34,746 bases of DNA from contig RDZH01000027.1 in assembly GCA_004293935.1 (NCBI GenBank), positions 1-34,746 on the forward strand, written 5' to 3'. Source of the DNA: Alphaproteobacteria bacterium. GTDB lineage: Bacteria > Pseudomonadota > Alphaproteobacteria > Rickettsiales > UBA998. Position 1 is the first letter of the stretch. The number at the start of each line of letters is the position of its first letter. A program made the position numbers and the translations under genes. The notes under the pieces were generated by a model. That model was given only the letters and a program-made list of their open reading frames with translations, was not told where the DNA came from and made no database searches. Below are positions 26,309-34,234 of the stretch, in pieces.

Positions 26309-26842
26309 CTAATGATTAGATTGTAGGGCAATATAGCAAATAGCCTGCCAAAAACGTAGTTCATCTTCACTACGTAAATGTTCCACAACCTCCGATGCTA
26401 CGGATGATTGACGTTCCAAACACGCCATCATCACAGGTCGATAGGACTGTGCTGCTTGGCGTGCAAACGCTTCATCGAACAAGACAAGCGAAACAAAGGC
26501 AACCAGCTCCGCTAGGGATTGGTGCGCCTCATAGGATTGTGTTTTTAATAACGCAATCAAAAAGAGGCACGACTGACTTTTTTCAACCTCAACGGCACGA
26601 ACATGCGTCCAGTACCTTAGGGATTCTAACAAGCCCTTGTTGATTTTGTCTTGGTCACGAGGATAAACAAAACCATTCAAAAGAAACAACATCCACGTAT
26701 AATAGTGGGAATTATTTCCATACTTCATCACCCAATCGGTTTTATCCGACATAGGCAAGAAGGTGAAAAACCAAGGAAAGTCACAATCAGAAGGAAAGTC
26801 ACAATCAGATTGCACTTCTGGTATCAGCAAATTTTCTTGCAT
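26309..26842 (-). CDS. Orphan helical protein with a six-residue tandem duplication
   Basis: This 177-residue protein is not recognised. It looks soluble and mainly helical (LLESLRYWTHVRAVEVEKSQ, AELVAFVSLVLFDEAFARQ, VVEHLRSEDELRFWQAIC) with no signal peptide or catalytic motif. Near the N-terminus an 18-base unit is repeated exactly in tandem (26773–26790 and 26791–26808), giving DCDFPSDCDFP. The frame is open to 27058, but the ATG at 26842 has a near-perfect AGGAGG four bases upstream (26847–26852), so the longer N-terminus is rejected. The gene has its own terminator and no obvious partners. Confidence 0.65.
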   Translation of the reverse strand: MQENLLIPEVQSDCDFPSDCDFPWFFTFLPMSDKTDWVMKYGNNSHYYTWMLFLLNGFVYPRDQDKINKGLLESLRYWTHVRAVEVEKSQSCLFLIALLKTQSYEAHQSLAELVAFVSLVLFDEAFARQAAQSYRPVMMACLERQSSVASEVVEHLRSEDELRFWQAICYIALQSNH

Positions 26843-27086
26843 GATACCTCCTGTCTGTAACAACGCACTAGCTAATGCACGGGACTTAGAGGGATTCAAC
26901 ATGATGGTTCGTGATAAATGGGTGGTGAACCGAAGTTTCACTACAGCACAAAATTCGTGAATGAAGCAGATAATCGGCTCATTCATCAAACAAATGGGTA
27001 TGAAATCGTGTTTCATGAAAACTAAGGTACGCCCCCCTTTTATTCTTTTTTTGCGCACCAGTCAAGTGGGAGGGGAGGAAAAATTC

Positions 27087-27614
27087 CTACACTAATTTAT
27101 ACATAGTAAACTTCCCACTCCAAAGCATCCATAAAAACACACAACCAATCGCAACCCCGTATGGCACGGGCGCACCTGCGGTAAACAAACGTGGAATAGC
27201 CTTATTCTCCCATTGCATTTTGATCATCATAAATGGCATAAGTACGCGTGCGAGGAGTAATATAATGGTAAAAAATCCTCCCACGATAGCCACAATAACA
27301 AGATATTCGACTAAAGTCATGCTCCAGCCAATCCATAAAACAAGTACGGAAAGCATTTTTACATCCCCCCCTCCCATAATGCTAAGGGCAAAGAGAATAT
27401 AGCCCACCGCAAACGTTGCCGCAAACGCATAGATGCTCTCAAGCACAGGTAAATCAATGATAAAAAGACTACGCGTCACGATGAATAATAGCAAGATTGA
27501 ACCATTGACCTTATTCGGAATGCGGTAACTCTGCACATCCGTCACCATAGCATAGATAGTGCATAGGCTTAGTAGGGCGAGCGGAATGAGGATGAGTGTG
27601 TCTTGTGGTATCAT
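27087..27614 (-). CDS. CpaA/TadV-type prepilin peptidase
   Basis: This 175-residue membrane protein is an A24 aspartic peptidase that trims Flp-type prepilins. It has about six membrane helices and the two catalytic-aspartate motifs: D in VTDVQSYRIPNKVN (about residues 25–38) and GGGDVKML near residue 82. It lacks the N-terminal methyltransferase domain of PilD-type enzymes, as in CpaA/TadV. No other tad or cpa genes are in the window, so its substrate pilin is encoded elsewhere. It is divergent from serB across structured repeat copy 2. Confidence 0.9.
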   Translation of the reverse strand: MIPQDTLILIPLALLSLCTIYAMVTDVQSYRIPNKVNGSILLLFIVTRSLFIIDLPVLESIYAFAATFAVGYILFALSIMGGGDVKMLSVLVLWIGWSMTLVEYLVIVAIVGGFFTIILLLARVLMPFMMIKMQWENKAIPRLFTAGAPVPYGVAIGCVFLWMLWSGKFTMYKLV

Positions 27615-27663
27615 AGCGATTATTCTGTTTACGTGTGAGCAAAAATATGAAAGAACGTAGGCT

Positions 27664-27784
27664 TATATTCATCGCACATGAAGATGCGTCGTATCTACAT
27701 ATGCAAAAGATGAGTATTTTTAATAAGATACACCCTTAAGTCACTTCAAGGACTCAAATCTTTGAAATGAAATAGGTATACATC
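27664..27784 (+). repeat. Two-hairpin dispersed element, copy 2
   Basis: This is the reverse complement of the element at 11469–11588, roughly 85–90% identical by eye. It keeps both hairpins in the order hairpin 2 then hairpin 1 toward serB, ending about 55 bases before the serB ATG. A further perfect stem AAACATAG/CTATGTTT (27790–27808) lies between it and serB. Strand is given in the direction of serB; it could also lie upstream of the divergent prepilin peptidase gene. Confidence 0.85.
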
Positions 27785-27839
27785 AACGAAAACATAGTAC
27801 CTATGTTTGTAACGCTTCTTGAAAGGAAATACAAGTATT

Positions 27840-28721
27840 ATGAATATTCTCACTCTTGTAACGGATGCACAGCGTCATCCCTTGGATCATCATGTGGTGG
27901 AATCCATCAGTGCGTTCACGGGCGCAACACAATGTGTGTGGCTTGCACAGCAACGTGCGTGTGACTTTGTGGATGTACTTCCCGCTGAAACATGGCTACC
28001 TCAACTTAGCCCATTGATTGCCCATCTTCCTATCGATTGGTGCATACAAGATGCAGAAGATCGCAAGAAAAAATTGCTGGTATCCGATATGGATTCCACC
28101 ATGATTGGGCAAGAATGCATCGATGAAATTGCGGATATGATCGGCATCAAAGAACAAGTTGCTGCCATTACCGAACGTGCCATGCAAGGAGAATTAGATT
28201 TTGCTGCATCCCTTAGATCACGTGTGGCATTATTGCGTGGCGTGCCGATCGATAGACTCGAAGATCTGTGGCATGAACGCATCACTCCGAATCTAGGGGC
28301 AAAAGAGCTGATTGCTACCATGCATCATCATGGCGCAACGAGCATGTTAGTTTCAGGGGGCTTCACCTTTTTCACGCAAAAAGTCTCTGATTTATTGGGA
28401 TTTACGCACCATCACGCGAACGTACTTCTGCATCATGATGGCGTACTCACAGGAGAAGTCACAGAACCTATTTTGGATCATCTCACCAAGCGTCGTTTGC
28501 TGTTAGAGGCGCAAGAACGCCTCAACCTCCCCACCTCACAGGTGCTTGCCGTGGGTGACGGCGCGAATGATGCTGCCATGATTGAAGTGGCAGGCTTAGG
28601 AGTAGCATATTATGCAAAACCGTTCTTGCAGCAACGTGCAAATGCTTGTATAAAACATACTGATTTACGAACTCTGCTCTATTGGCAGGGTTATGACGAT
28701 GACACCATAACCTCTTATTAA
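27840..28721 (+). CDS. serB: Phosphoserine phosphatase
   Basis: This 293-residue HAD-family enzyme removes phosphate from O-phosphoserine in the last step of serine synthesis. The nucleophile is D83 and the acid/base D85 in SDMDSTMIGQECIDEIADM. HAD motif II is in MLVSGGFTFF, and motif III/IV follow with VGDGANDAAMIEVAGLGVAYYAKP. The N-terminal part of about 75 residues is the ACT-like regulatory region found in long SerB forms. The ATG at 27840 follows an AAAGGAA; a TTG seven codons earlier is also in frame. It is followed after 15 bases by argJ, then by a Smr gene. Confidence 0.95.
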   Translation: MNILTLVTDAQRHPLDHHVVESISAFTGATQCVWLAQQRACDFVDVLPAETWLPQLSPLIAHLPIDWCIQDAEDRKKKLLVSDMDSTMIGQECIDEIADMIGIKEQVAAITERAMQGELDFAASLRSRVALLRGVPIDRLEDLWHERITPNLGAKELIATMHHHGATSMLVSGGFTFFTQKVSDLLGFTHHHANVLLHHDGVLTGEVTEPILDHLTKRRLLLEAQERLNLPTSQVLAVGDGANDAAMIEVAGLGVAYYAKPFLQQRANACIKHTDLRTLLYWQGYDDDTITSY

Positions 28722-28736
28722 TGCAAGGATTAATCC

Positions 28737-29963
28737 ATGACAACCTCTCCTTTTGCACCAAAAAATCTACCGACACTCACCTCTTTGCGCGGTGTCTCTC
28801 TTGGTGCGGTTCGTGCGGGCATACGCCATGCCAATCGTTTAGATATGATGATGATGCGCTTTGATGCAGGGGCGCACGTCGCAGGGGTCTATACGCGTTC
28901 ACTAACGGCCGCCGCTCCTATTTTATGGTGTCGAAGTGCATGTGATGATGGGGAGATTCGGGCATTATTGGTCAATTCTGGCAATGCCAATGCCTATACG
29001 GGAACACAAGGCATGGAGGATGTGCGCACACTCACGGCACAGGTTGCGAGTGAGATAGGATGCGATGCATCGCAGGTGATGATCTGCTCCACGGGAGTGA
29101 TTGGGGAATTTTTACCCGTACCATCTATGATGAGTGCTATCCCACAACTTCATCACCATATTCATGCCGATGGCTGGGATGAAGCGGCACGCGCTATCAT
29201 GACAACCGATACCTTCCCGAAAATGGCAACACGTACCTGCATGATCGCAGGCACAAAGGTCACGATTCATGGTATTGCCAAAGGATCGGGCATGATTGCC
29301 CCCGATATGGCAACAATGTTGGGCTTTATTGTGACTGATGCATCATTACCTGCTGCAATCATGAAACCGCTACTTGCACGCTATACGGTCAAAACATTTA
29401 ACTCGATCACGGTTGATAGTGATACCTCCACCAATGATGCCGTCCTTATGGTGGCAACTGGTGGAAGTCGTTCCCCTGCTCCGCACAGCGCGGGCGATCC
29501 CATACTCGATGAACTTAAAGAGGCACTCTATGATCTGATGAAAGAGCTTGCATTGCTTATTGTCAAGGATGGTGAAGGAGCGCGCAAATTTATCACTTAT
29601 CGCATCACGGGAGCAGAAGATGATGAATCTGCTCGTATTATTGGTCTGGCGATTGCCAATTCTCCTTTGGTCAAAACTGCACTAGCAGCAAGTGATCCGA
29701 ATTGGGGGCGTATTATTGCCGCAGTTGGCAAAGCAGGGCGGTGGATTAACCCTGATCAGATCACGCTTTATATTGGTGATGAACTGATCACGCACGGGGG
29801 CGCGGTTGTCGCAACATACAATGAAGCTACCGCAAAAGCACATATGCTACAAAGCGAATTATTGATCCGTGTGGATGTGGGTGTTGGCGAGGGATGTGCC
29901 GATGTGTGGGGCTGCGATTTAACCGAGCGTTATATTGAGATTAATGCTAATTATCGCTCCTAA
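28737..29963 (+). CDS. argJ: Bifunctional ornithine acetyltransferase/N-acetylglutamate synthase
   Basis: This 408-residue enzyme transfers acetyl from N-acetylornithine to glutamate, recycling acetyl in arginine synthesis. It cleaves itself into two chains between A192 and T193 in GMIAPDMATMLGF, where Thr193 is the N-terminal nucleophile of the beta chain. Other family blocks are LLVNSGNANAYTG, ICSTGVIGEFLP and DPNWGRIIAAVGKAGRW. Whether it uses acetyl-CoA as well (bifunctional) cannot be read from sequence. An AAGGA precedes the ATG. The position between serB and a Smr gene on one transcript is likely. Confidence 0.96.
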   Translation: MTTSPFAPKNLPTLTSLRGVSLGAVRAGIRHANRLDMMMMRFDAGAHVAGVYTRSLTAAAPILWCRSACDDGEIRALLVNSGNANAYTGTQGMEDVRTLTAQVASEIGCDASQVMICSTGVIGEFLPVPSMMSAIPQLHHHIHADGWDEAARAIMTTDTFPKMATRTCMIAGTKVTIHGIAKGSGMIAPDMATMLGFIVTDASLPAAIMKPLLARYTVKTFNSITVDSDTSTNDAVLMVATGGSRSPAPHSAGDPILDELKEALYDLMKELALLIVKDGEGARKFITYRITGAEDDESARIIGLAIANSPLVKTALAASDPNWGRIIAAVGKAGRWINPDQITLYIGDELITHGGAVVATYNEATAKAHMLQSELLIRVDVGVGEGCADVWGCDLTERYIEINANYRS

Positions 29964-29969
29964 ACGCAC

Positions 29970-30494
29970 ATGAAACATCTTCCGCCTACGCGCTTTACTT
30001 CCCCTCAACTGAGCGAAGAAGATCACACCCTATGGCACGCATCGCTTACAGAAGTGCAACCTCTGCATGGCAAAGCCTATTATCTACCCGATCTCTACAC
30101 ACCACCTACGAAACAAAAACCCATGCATTCCCCGATCTTCTCTGAACTATCCTTCGATGATGATCGGGGGCTTTATGCCTTTGATCCGCATACATTACGC
30201 CGTCTGACGCGCCAACGAATTCACCCCGATATGACGGTTGATTTGCATGATTTAACCCAAACTGAGGCACATGCACGCTTGGTGCGCACCATTGAGGATA
30301 TGATGCTACGCCGTCAACGTATTTTATTGGTGATTACGGGCAAAGGGACTGCGGAGCGTCCGAGCATATTACGGGCGATCCTTCCGCGTTGGTGTGAAGA
30401 AGCCCCTTTGCGCGGGCGCGTGATCGCATTGCATCATGCAACACAACCCCACGGGGGGAAAGGGGCGTTTTATCTGCATCTTCGGACGTTATAA
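29970..30494 (+). CDS. Smr-domain protein
   Basis: This 174-residue protein has a disordered, His/Pro-rich N-terminal half and a C-terminal Smr domain of about 85 residues: VDLHDLTQTEAHARLVRTIE, ILLVITGKGT, LPRWCEEAPLRGRVIALHHA and HGGKGAFYLHL. The usual LDLHG reads VDLHD here. Smr domains bind or cut nucleic acids, in particular mRNA at collided ribosomes in larger proteins; for this short stand-alone alphaproteobacterial form no function is assigned. It begins six bases after argJ. Confidence 0.88.
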   Translation: MKHLPPTRFTSPQLSEEDHTLWHASLTEVQPLHGKAYYLPDLYTPPTKQKPMHSPIFSELSFDDDRGLYAFDPHTLRRLTRQRIHPDMTVDLHDLTQTEAHARLVRTIEDMMLRRQRILLVITGKGTAERPSILRAILPRWCEEAPLRGRVIALHHATQPHGGKGAFYLHLRTL

Positions 30495-30545
30495 CGCGCT
30501 AAAACAACCTGTCGTGCCTGCCTTAAGCAAGCATGATGCGGATCA

Positions 30546-30911
30546 TCAATCATCCCACAACGGCTTTTGCATCAACGGCATGGAACGTTGTTCAAGTTTA
30601 GGCGTTTGCATCATGCCATAGGTTACTGCCATTTCGGCGCGTAATTCAGGTGCTGGTTGCCCGCTTCCTGCTGCCAAAACCTCACCAAAATCACTTGGCA
30701 TAAATTTCTCTTTATTGATAATCGCTTCTTTCATACGCCGCAAATTATTGATACTGAGGCGAAGATAACAATAAATACGCTCACCATAGGGGTTCTTCCC
30801 CTGCATCAACATCACAATATCTTCCTTAGATAGGAGATCTTCCTCATCTCCTACTAAAGCATTCTGACTGATTTCTTTTTGGTTCCACTCGTTCAAAGCG
30901 GTATCTCGCAT
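30546..30911 (-). CDS. Small orphan protein (121 residues)
   Basis: Not recognised. The protein appears soluble, with a charged N-terminal half (NQKEISQNALVGDEEDLLS), a helix-rich centre (YCYLRLSINNLRRMKEAIIN) and a Pro/Gly-containing tail ending in two aromatic positions. No signal peptide, membrane segment or catalytic motif is seen. It converges with the Smr gene (51 bases between stops) and follows a second small orphan gene on the same strand 136 bases upstream. The intergenic region has AT-rich stretches but no promoter I would assign. Confidence 0.6.
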   Translation of the reverse strand: MRDTALNEWNQKEISQNALVGDEEDLLSKEDIVMLMQGKNPYGERIYCYLRLSINNLRRMKEAIINKEKFMPSDFGEVLAAGSGQPAPELRAEMAVTYGMMQTPKLEQRSMPLMQKPLWDD

Positions 30912-31047
30912 CTTATTGTGAATTATAATTTCTTGTTATGCCCATTATTACACTTATTACACCAAAAAAAAAGTAAATAACGTCATCCAACATCGAAAAG
31001 ACAACATAAACCAGTGCAATGTCAACAAAAAACCATCTGGCACAGGT

Positions 31048-31470
31048 TTATACGATGCTGAATCCTTTATCCTTAGATGCATTACGCTCTTGTTGAACGC
31101 GTGCAAGAAACGATGAGACATCATTCATGGACACATCCTGCCCTTGCGAAACAACCGTAGATTGTGCCGCTGCATCGGAAACAAACAATTCAGGCACTTC
31201 TTTTTGAAGAAGCGCGCTAAGCTGTGCATTATTTCCTATCGAAGCTACGGAAACACCATGTTCAGCATCAAACAAATTAATAGGTTGATTCTGCACCCCT
31301 TGCGCATGAGAAACATCTCGCGTTGGGTTCACGACATTATTAATCCGCGCAATCGAATCAGCACGCAACAAATCCTGCATTTCTTCACGAGCCAGTGCTT
31401 CCAGCTTTGGATTAAGCACTTTATAATCAATCTCCAACTGCGGATCATGTGAGAATGTTAGTTGCGTCAT
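31048..31470 (-). CDS. Small acidic orphan protein (140 residues)
   Basis: Not recognised. The sequence is acidic, free of cysteine and tryptophan, and polar, with a predicted helix near residues 20–40 (KLEALAREEMQDLLRADSIA) and another near 115–130; the middle is probably disordered. No signal peptide or motif is seen. It is divergent from glnA and separated from it by about 250 bases, and lies upstream of the gene at 30546. Confidence 0.6.
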   Translation of the reverse strand: MTQLTFSHDPQLEIDYKVLNPKLEALAREEMQDLLRADSIARINNVVNPTRDVSHAQGVQNQPINLFDAEHGVSVASIGNNAQLSALLQKEVPELFVSDAAAQSTVVSQGQDVSMNDVSSFLARVQQERNASKDKGFSIV

Positions 31471-31652
31471 ATATTTTTATATCCTGTTCTATAATCTTAT
31501 CATAGCAATAGACACTAAAAGAACACAACAACCAAATGCACGTTGCCATCAAAACTTCATCGTTCTGTAACACAACCGTCATAAAACTCCGCCCCCTGCT
31601 CCCATTATCCGCTTTTCATCGCGCTTATTCGGAACATATGCACGATAAACAC

Positions 31653-31681
31653 TTGACATTTTGCATTGCATGATGCATTGG
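31653..31681 (+). promoter_or_regulatory. Possible promoter/operator of glnA
   Basis: A perfect -35 hexamer TTGACA (31653–31658) is followed by a palindrome TGCAT-G-ATGCA (31667–31677) inside a direct repeat of TGCATTG. No good -10 hexamer is visible at 17 bases, which could mean activator-dependent transcription; the palindrome could be an operator. The start codon of glnA is about 45 bases downstream. Confidence 0.35.
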
Positions 31682-31721
31682 TAATCGCGTTGTTGTTCAC
31701 ATGAGCAAGGAGTATATAATT

Positions 31722-33131
31722 ATGACGACACCTGATGAAATTCTTGAGCTTATCTCAGAAGAAGATATTGAATTTATTGATTTTCGTTTCACTGATCCTC
31801 GTGGCAAATGCCAGCACACGACCTACTATGCTGAAGCGATCGATGAGGAAAAACTGACTGATGGCATCATGTTTGATGGTTCATCTATTGCAGGTTGGAA
31901 AGCAATCAATGAATCAGACATGATTCTTAAGCCTGACCTTTCTACCGCATTTATTGACCCATTCACCGCGCAACCGACACTTGTTTTGTTCTGCGATGTA
32001 TTAGAGCCTGAAACTGGTGCGAATTATGGACGTGACCCACGTTCGACAGCACGTCGCGCTGAAGCATACCTCAAATATTCTGGTATCGGTGATGCGGCAT
32101 TTTTTGGCCCTGAGCTTGAGTTCTTTGTATTTGATGATGTACGCTTTGAAGTCAGCATGAATACAGCATTTTACGCGCTCGATTCAGCAGAATCTCCTGA
32201 AAATTCTGGCACGATGTATGAAACTGGTAATATGGGACATCGTCCGCGTGTAAAAGGTGGATATTTCCCTGTACCTCCCGTGGATTCTTTGCATGATATG
32301 CGTGCAGAAATGGTGACAATATTGAAATCTATTGGTTTGTTGCCTTATGTCCACCACCATGAAGTTGCACCTGCACAGCATGAGATCGGCTTTAAGTTTG
32401 ATACCTTAACTGCAACAGGTGACAATGTACAAAAATATAAATATGTTGTACAGCAAGTTGCTGCTTCTTATGGAAAAACTGCAACCTTCATGCCTAAGCC
32501 TATTGCAAAAGATAATGGTTCTGGAATGCATGTGCATCAATCTATTTGGAAAGCAGATAAGCCATTATTTTCTGGCAATGGTTATGCGGATTTGTCTGAA
32601 ATGTGCCTCTATTATATTGGTGGTATCTTCAAACATGCGCGTGCGATTAATGCCTTCACGAATCCAAGCACCAATAGCTATAAGCGTTTGGTTCCAGGCT
32701 TTGAAGCACCTGTATTGCTTGCTTATTCTTCGCGCAACCGTTCAGCGTCTATTCGCGTTCCCTATGTGAACAGCCCGAAAGAGAAGCGTATTGAAACACG
32801 TTTCCCCGATGCAACAAGCAACCCATATTTGGCGTTCACCGCGTTGTTGATGGCAGGTTTGGATGGTATTGAAAATAAAATCCACCCAGGCGATGCTATG
32901 GATAAAAATCTCTATGATCTTCCACCTGAAGAATTGAAGGATGTACCAACCGTATGTCATTCATTGCGTCAAGCATTGGAATCATTGGATGCGGATCGTG
33001 AGTTCTTGAAAAAAGGCGATGTGATGACTGATGATCAGATCGATGCCTACATTGAGCTGAAAATGGAAGAATTGCAGGAATATGAGCAAACGCCACATCC
33101 TGTTGAATTCAAAATGTATTATAGTGTGTAA
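31722..33131 (+). CDS. glnA: Glutamine synthetase, type I
   Basis: This 469-residue dodecameric enzyme makes glutamine from glutamate, ammonia and ATP. Blocks in order are [18 protein letters not shown] (the Asp-50-like region), [13 protein letters not shown], the metal-ligand histidine/glutamate block [30 protein letters not shown] and [21 protein letters not shown]. The adenylylation tyrosine is Tyr398 in NLYDLPPEE, so it is probably controlled by GlnE as in other GSI-beta enzymes. The ATG at 31722 has AAGGAG nine bases before it; the frame is open to an ATG seven codons earlier, which is rejected. glnB, the usual partner upstream, is absent. Confidence 0.97.
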   Translation: MTTPDEILELISEEDIEFIDFRFTDPRGKCQHTTYYAEAIDEEKLTDGIMFDGSSIAGWKAINESDMILKPDLSTAFIDPFTAQPTLVLFCDVLEPETGANYGRDPRSTARRAEAYLKYSGIGDAAFFGPELEFFVFDDVRFEVSMNTAFYALDSAESPENSGTMYETGNMGHRPRVKGGYFPVPPVDSLHDMRAEMVTILKSIGLLPYVHHHEVAPAQHEIGFKFDTLTATGDNVQKYKYVVQQVAASYGKTATFMPKPIAKDNGSGMHVHQSIWKADKPLFSGNGYADLSEMCLYYIGGIFKHARAINAFTNPSTNSYKRLVPGFEAPVLLAYSSRNRSASIRVPYVNSPKEKRIETRFPDATSNPYLAFTALLMAGLDGIENKIHPGDAMDKNLYDLPPEELKDVPTVCHSLRQALESLDADREFLKKGDVMTDDQIDAYIELKMEELQEYEQTPHPVEFKMYYSV

Positions 33132-33150
33132 CACTTTATAATGTGTGCTT

Positions 33151-33198
33151 AAAAAGATAGGTTGGTTTCTTATGGAAGCCAACCTATCTTTATTTTAT
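33151..33198 (+). terminator. Intrinsic terminator of glnA
   Basis: The perfect 10-bp stem AGATAGGTTGG/CCAACCTATCT around a 12-base loop is followed by TTTATTTT. It lies about 20 bases after the glnA stop and just before the stop of the convergent gene at 33233. Confidence 0.85.
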
Positions 33199-33232
33199 AA
33201 AAAGAGAAGCCTCTACTCGTATTGAATGGGCG

Positions 33233-34135
33233 TTATATAATGGTTGTTATTTCTTTGTATATTGCGTAGTTTTTCATTTTTTGATAGGTGAAGTTTGTAA
33301 TCTTTGCACTTGACCAGATTACTATGGACACTATGCATGATAATAAAAGCATAGTATCACTGCCCCACGGCACGTGATATACCACTACATTCACCAATGG
33401 AATGAATAAAAAAAGACTAGAGAACGGCAACGTTCGCAGTGGTAAACGATCACCCCCTTCAAGATTCGGCAGATCACGTATGAGCAAAGCCACGATTATG
33501 AACAGAAAAAACCCAAACACCCAATATAAAATATGGTGGATTGGATTGGCTTCCTTTCCTATATCTAGGGCGTAGGATGCAATATTCTCCTTAAGATATA
33601 GAGCGTGTTGTACGATTGTACCCACCGCACTATATCGATGGTGCAGCATAAACCATAGGATTATCATGCCGCACATAAACCATACATTGCTTTGTGCATA
33701 TGCTATGCAACACAATAATAAAAGCCCATAAAATCCAAAATTAACAATCATGCAACGACACCATGACCATCTGGATGAGGTTTGCTTTACACTTTGGTGC
33801 AATCGCCTCACTACATCCCGCACAGATTCCTTTACATCGGGTGATGCATCGGCAAGGCGGGGGCTTAAAAACCAGCACACAACGGGCATAAGGAGTGTAC
33901 TAATTACTGCCCCTGATGCGCTATCTTGCATATTGTTTGCACTCCAAAGCATTGTGGGGGTAAGCCCCAATGCCCAATAAAACAGTACATAACGGCGCAA
34001 ATGCTGCGTCCAGCGAAAATACGGATAATCCAACGGCTTACCAGCCTCCACCGCATCAGCGAGGGCTTCGATCTCCGCCTCGGATAAATCCTGCAAGCGT
34101 TTTAGTGATGATGATGTAGATTCGTACATATGCAT
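33233..34135 (-). CDS. Orphan polytopic membrane protein
   Basis: This 300-residue protein is not recognised. A cytoplasmic-looking N-terminus with Leu/Glu-rich helices (residues 10–40) leads into about seven hydrophobic segments: near 48–63, 75–95, 133–148, 150–163, 205–222, 236–255 and 260–275. A charged loop with Trp/Cys/Arg (RWSWCRCM) separates the second and third segments. No transporter or enzyme motif is seen. The start may be the ATG two codons on. It converges with glnA and is on the same strand as the partial gene at 34235, with a gap of about 100 bases. Confidence 0.6.
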   Translation of the reverse strand: MHMYESTSSSLKRLQDLSEAEIEALADAVEAGKPLDYPYFRWTQHLRRYVLFYWALGLTPTMLWSANNMQDSASGAVISTLLMPVVCWFLSPRLADASPDVKESVRDVVRRLHQSVKQTSSRWSWCRCMIVNFGFYGLLLLCCIAYAQSNVWFMCGMIILWFMLHHRYSAVGTIVQHALYLKENIASYALDIGKEANPIHHILYWVFGFFLFIIVALLIRDLPNLEGGDRLPLRTLPFSSLFLFIPLVNVVVYHVPWGSDTMLLLSCIVSIVIWSSAKITNFTYQKMKNYAIYKEITTII

Positions 34136-34234
34136 TTATTAGTACCTGTGTAAAAAATCATCAAGCATTTTTTTGTATTATGACAAAGAATTTATTATCA
34201 CTGCATAGGCTTCTGCTCAGCATGATAATTCTCC

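Noticed and set aside
26773-26808. Tandem 18-bp repeat as a CRISPR or VNTR array
   Set aside because: There are only two units, with no spacers, in frame inside a gene.
26843-27058. 72-codon N-terminal extension of the orphan gene at 26309
   Set aside because: The ATG at 26842 has a near-perfect Shine–Dalgarno sequence; none of the upstream starts has one, and the extension looks like random translation.
27817-27823. CTTGAAA just before serB as a heat-shock -35 box
   Set aside because: It lies at the serB ribosome-binding site, too close to the start codon and with no matching -10 downstream.
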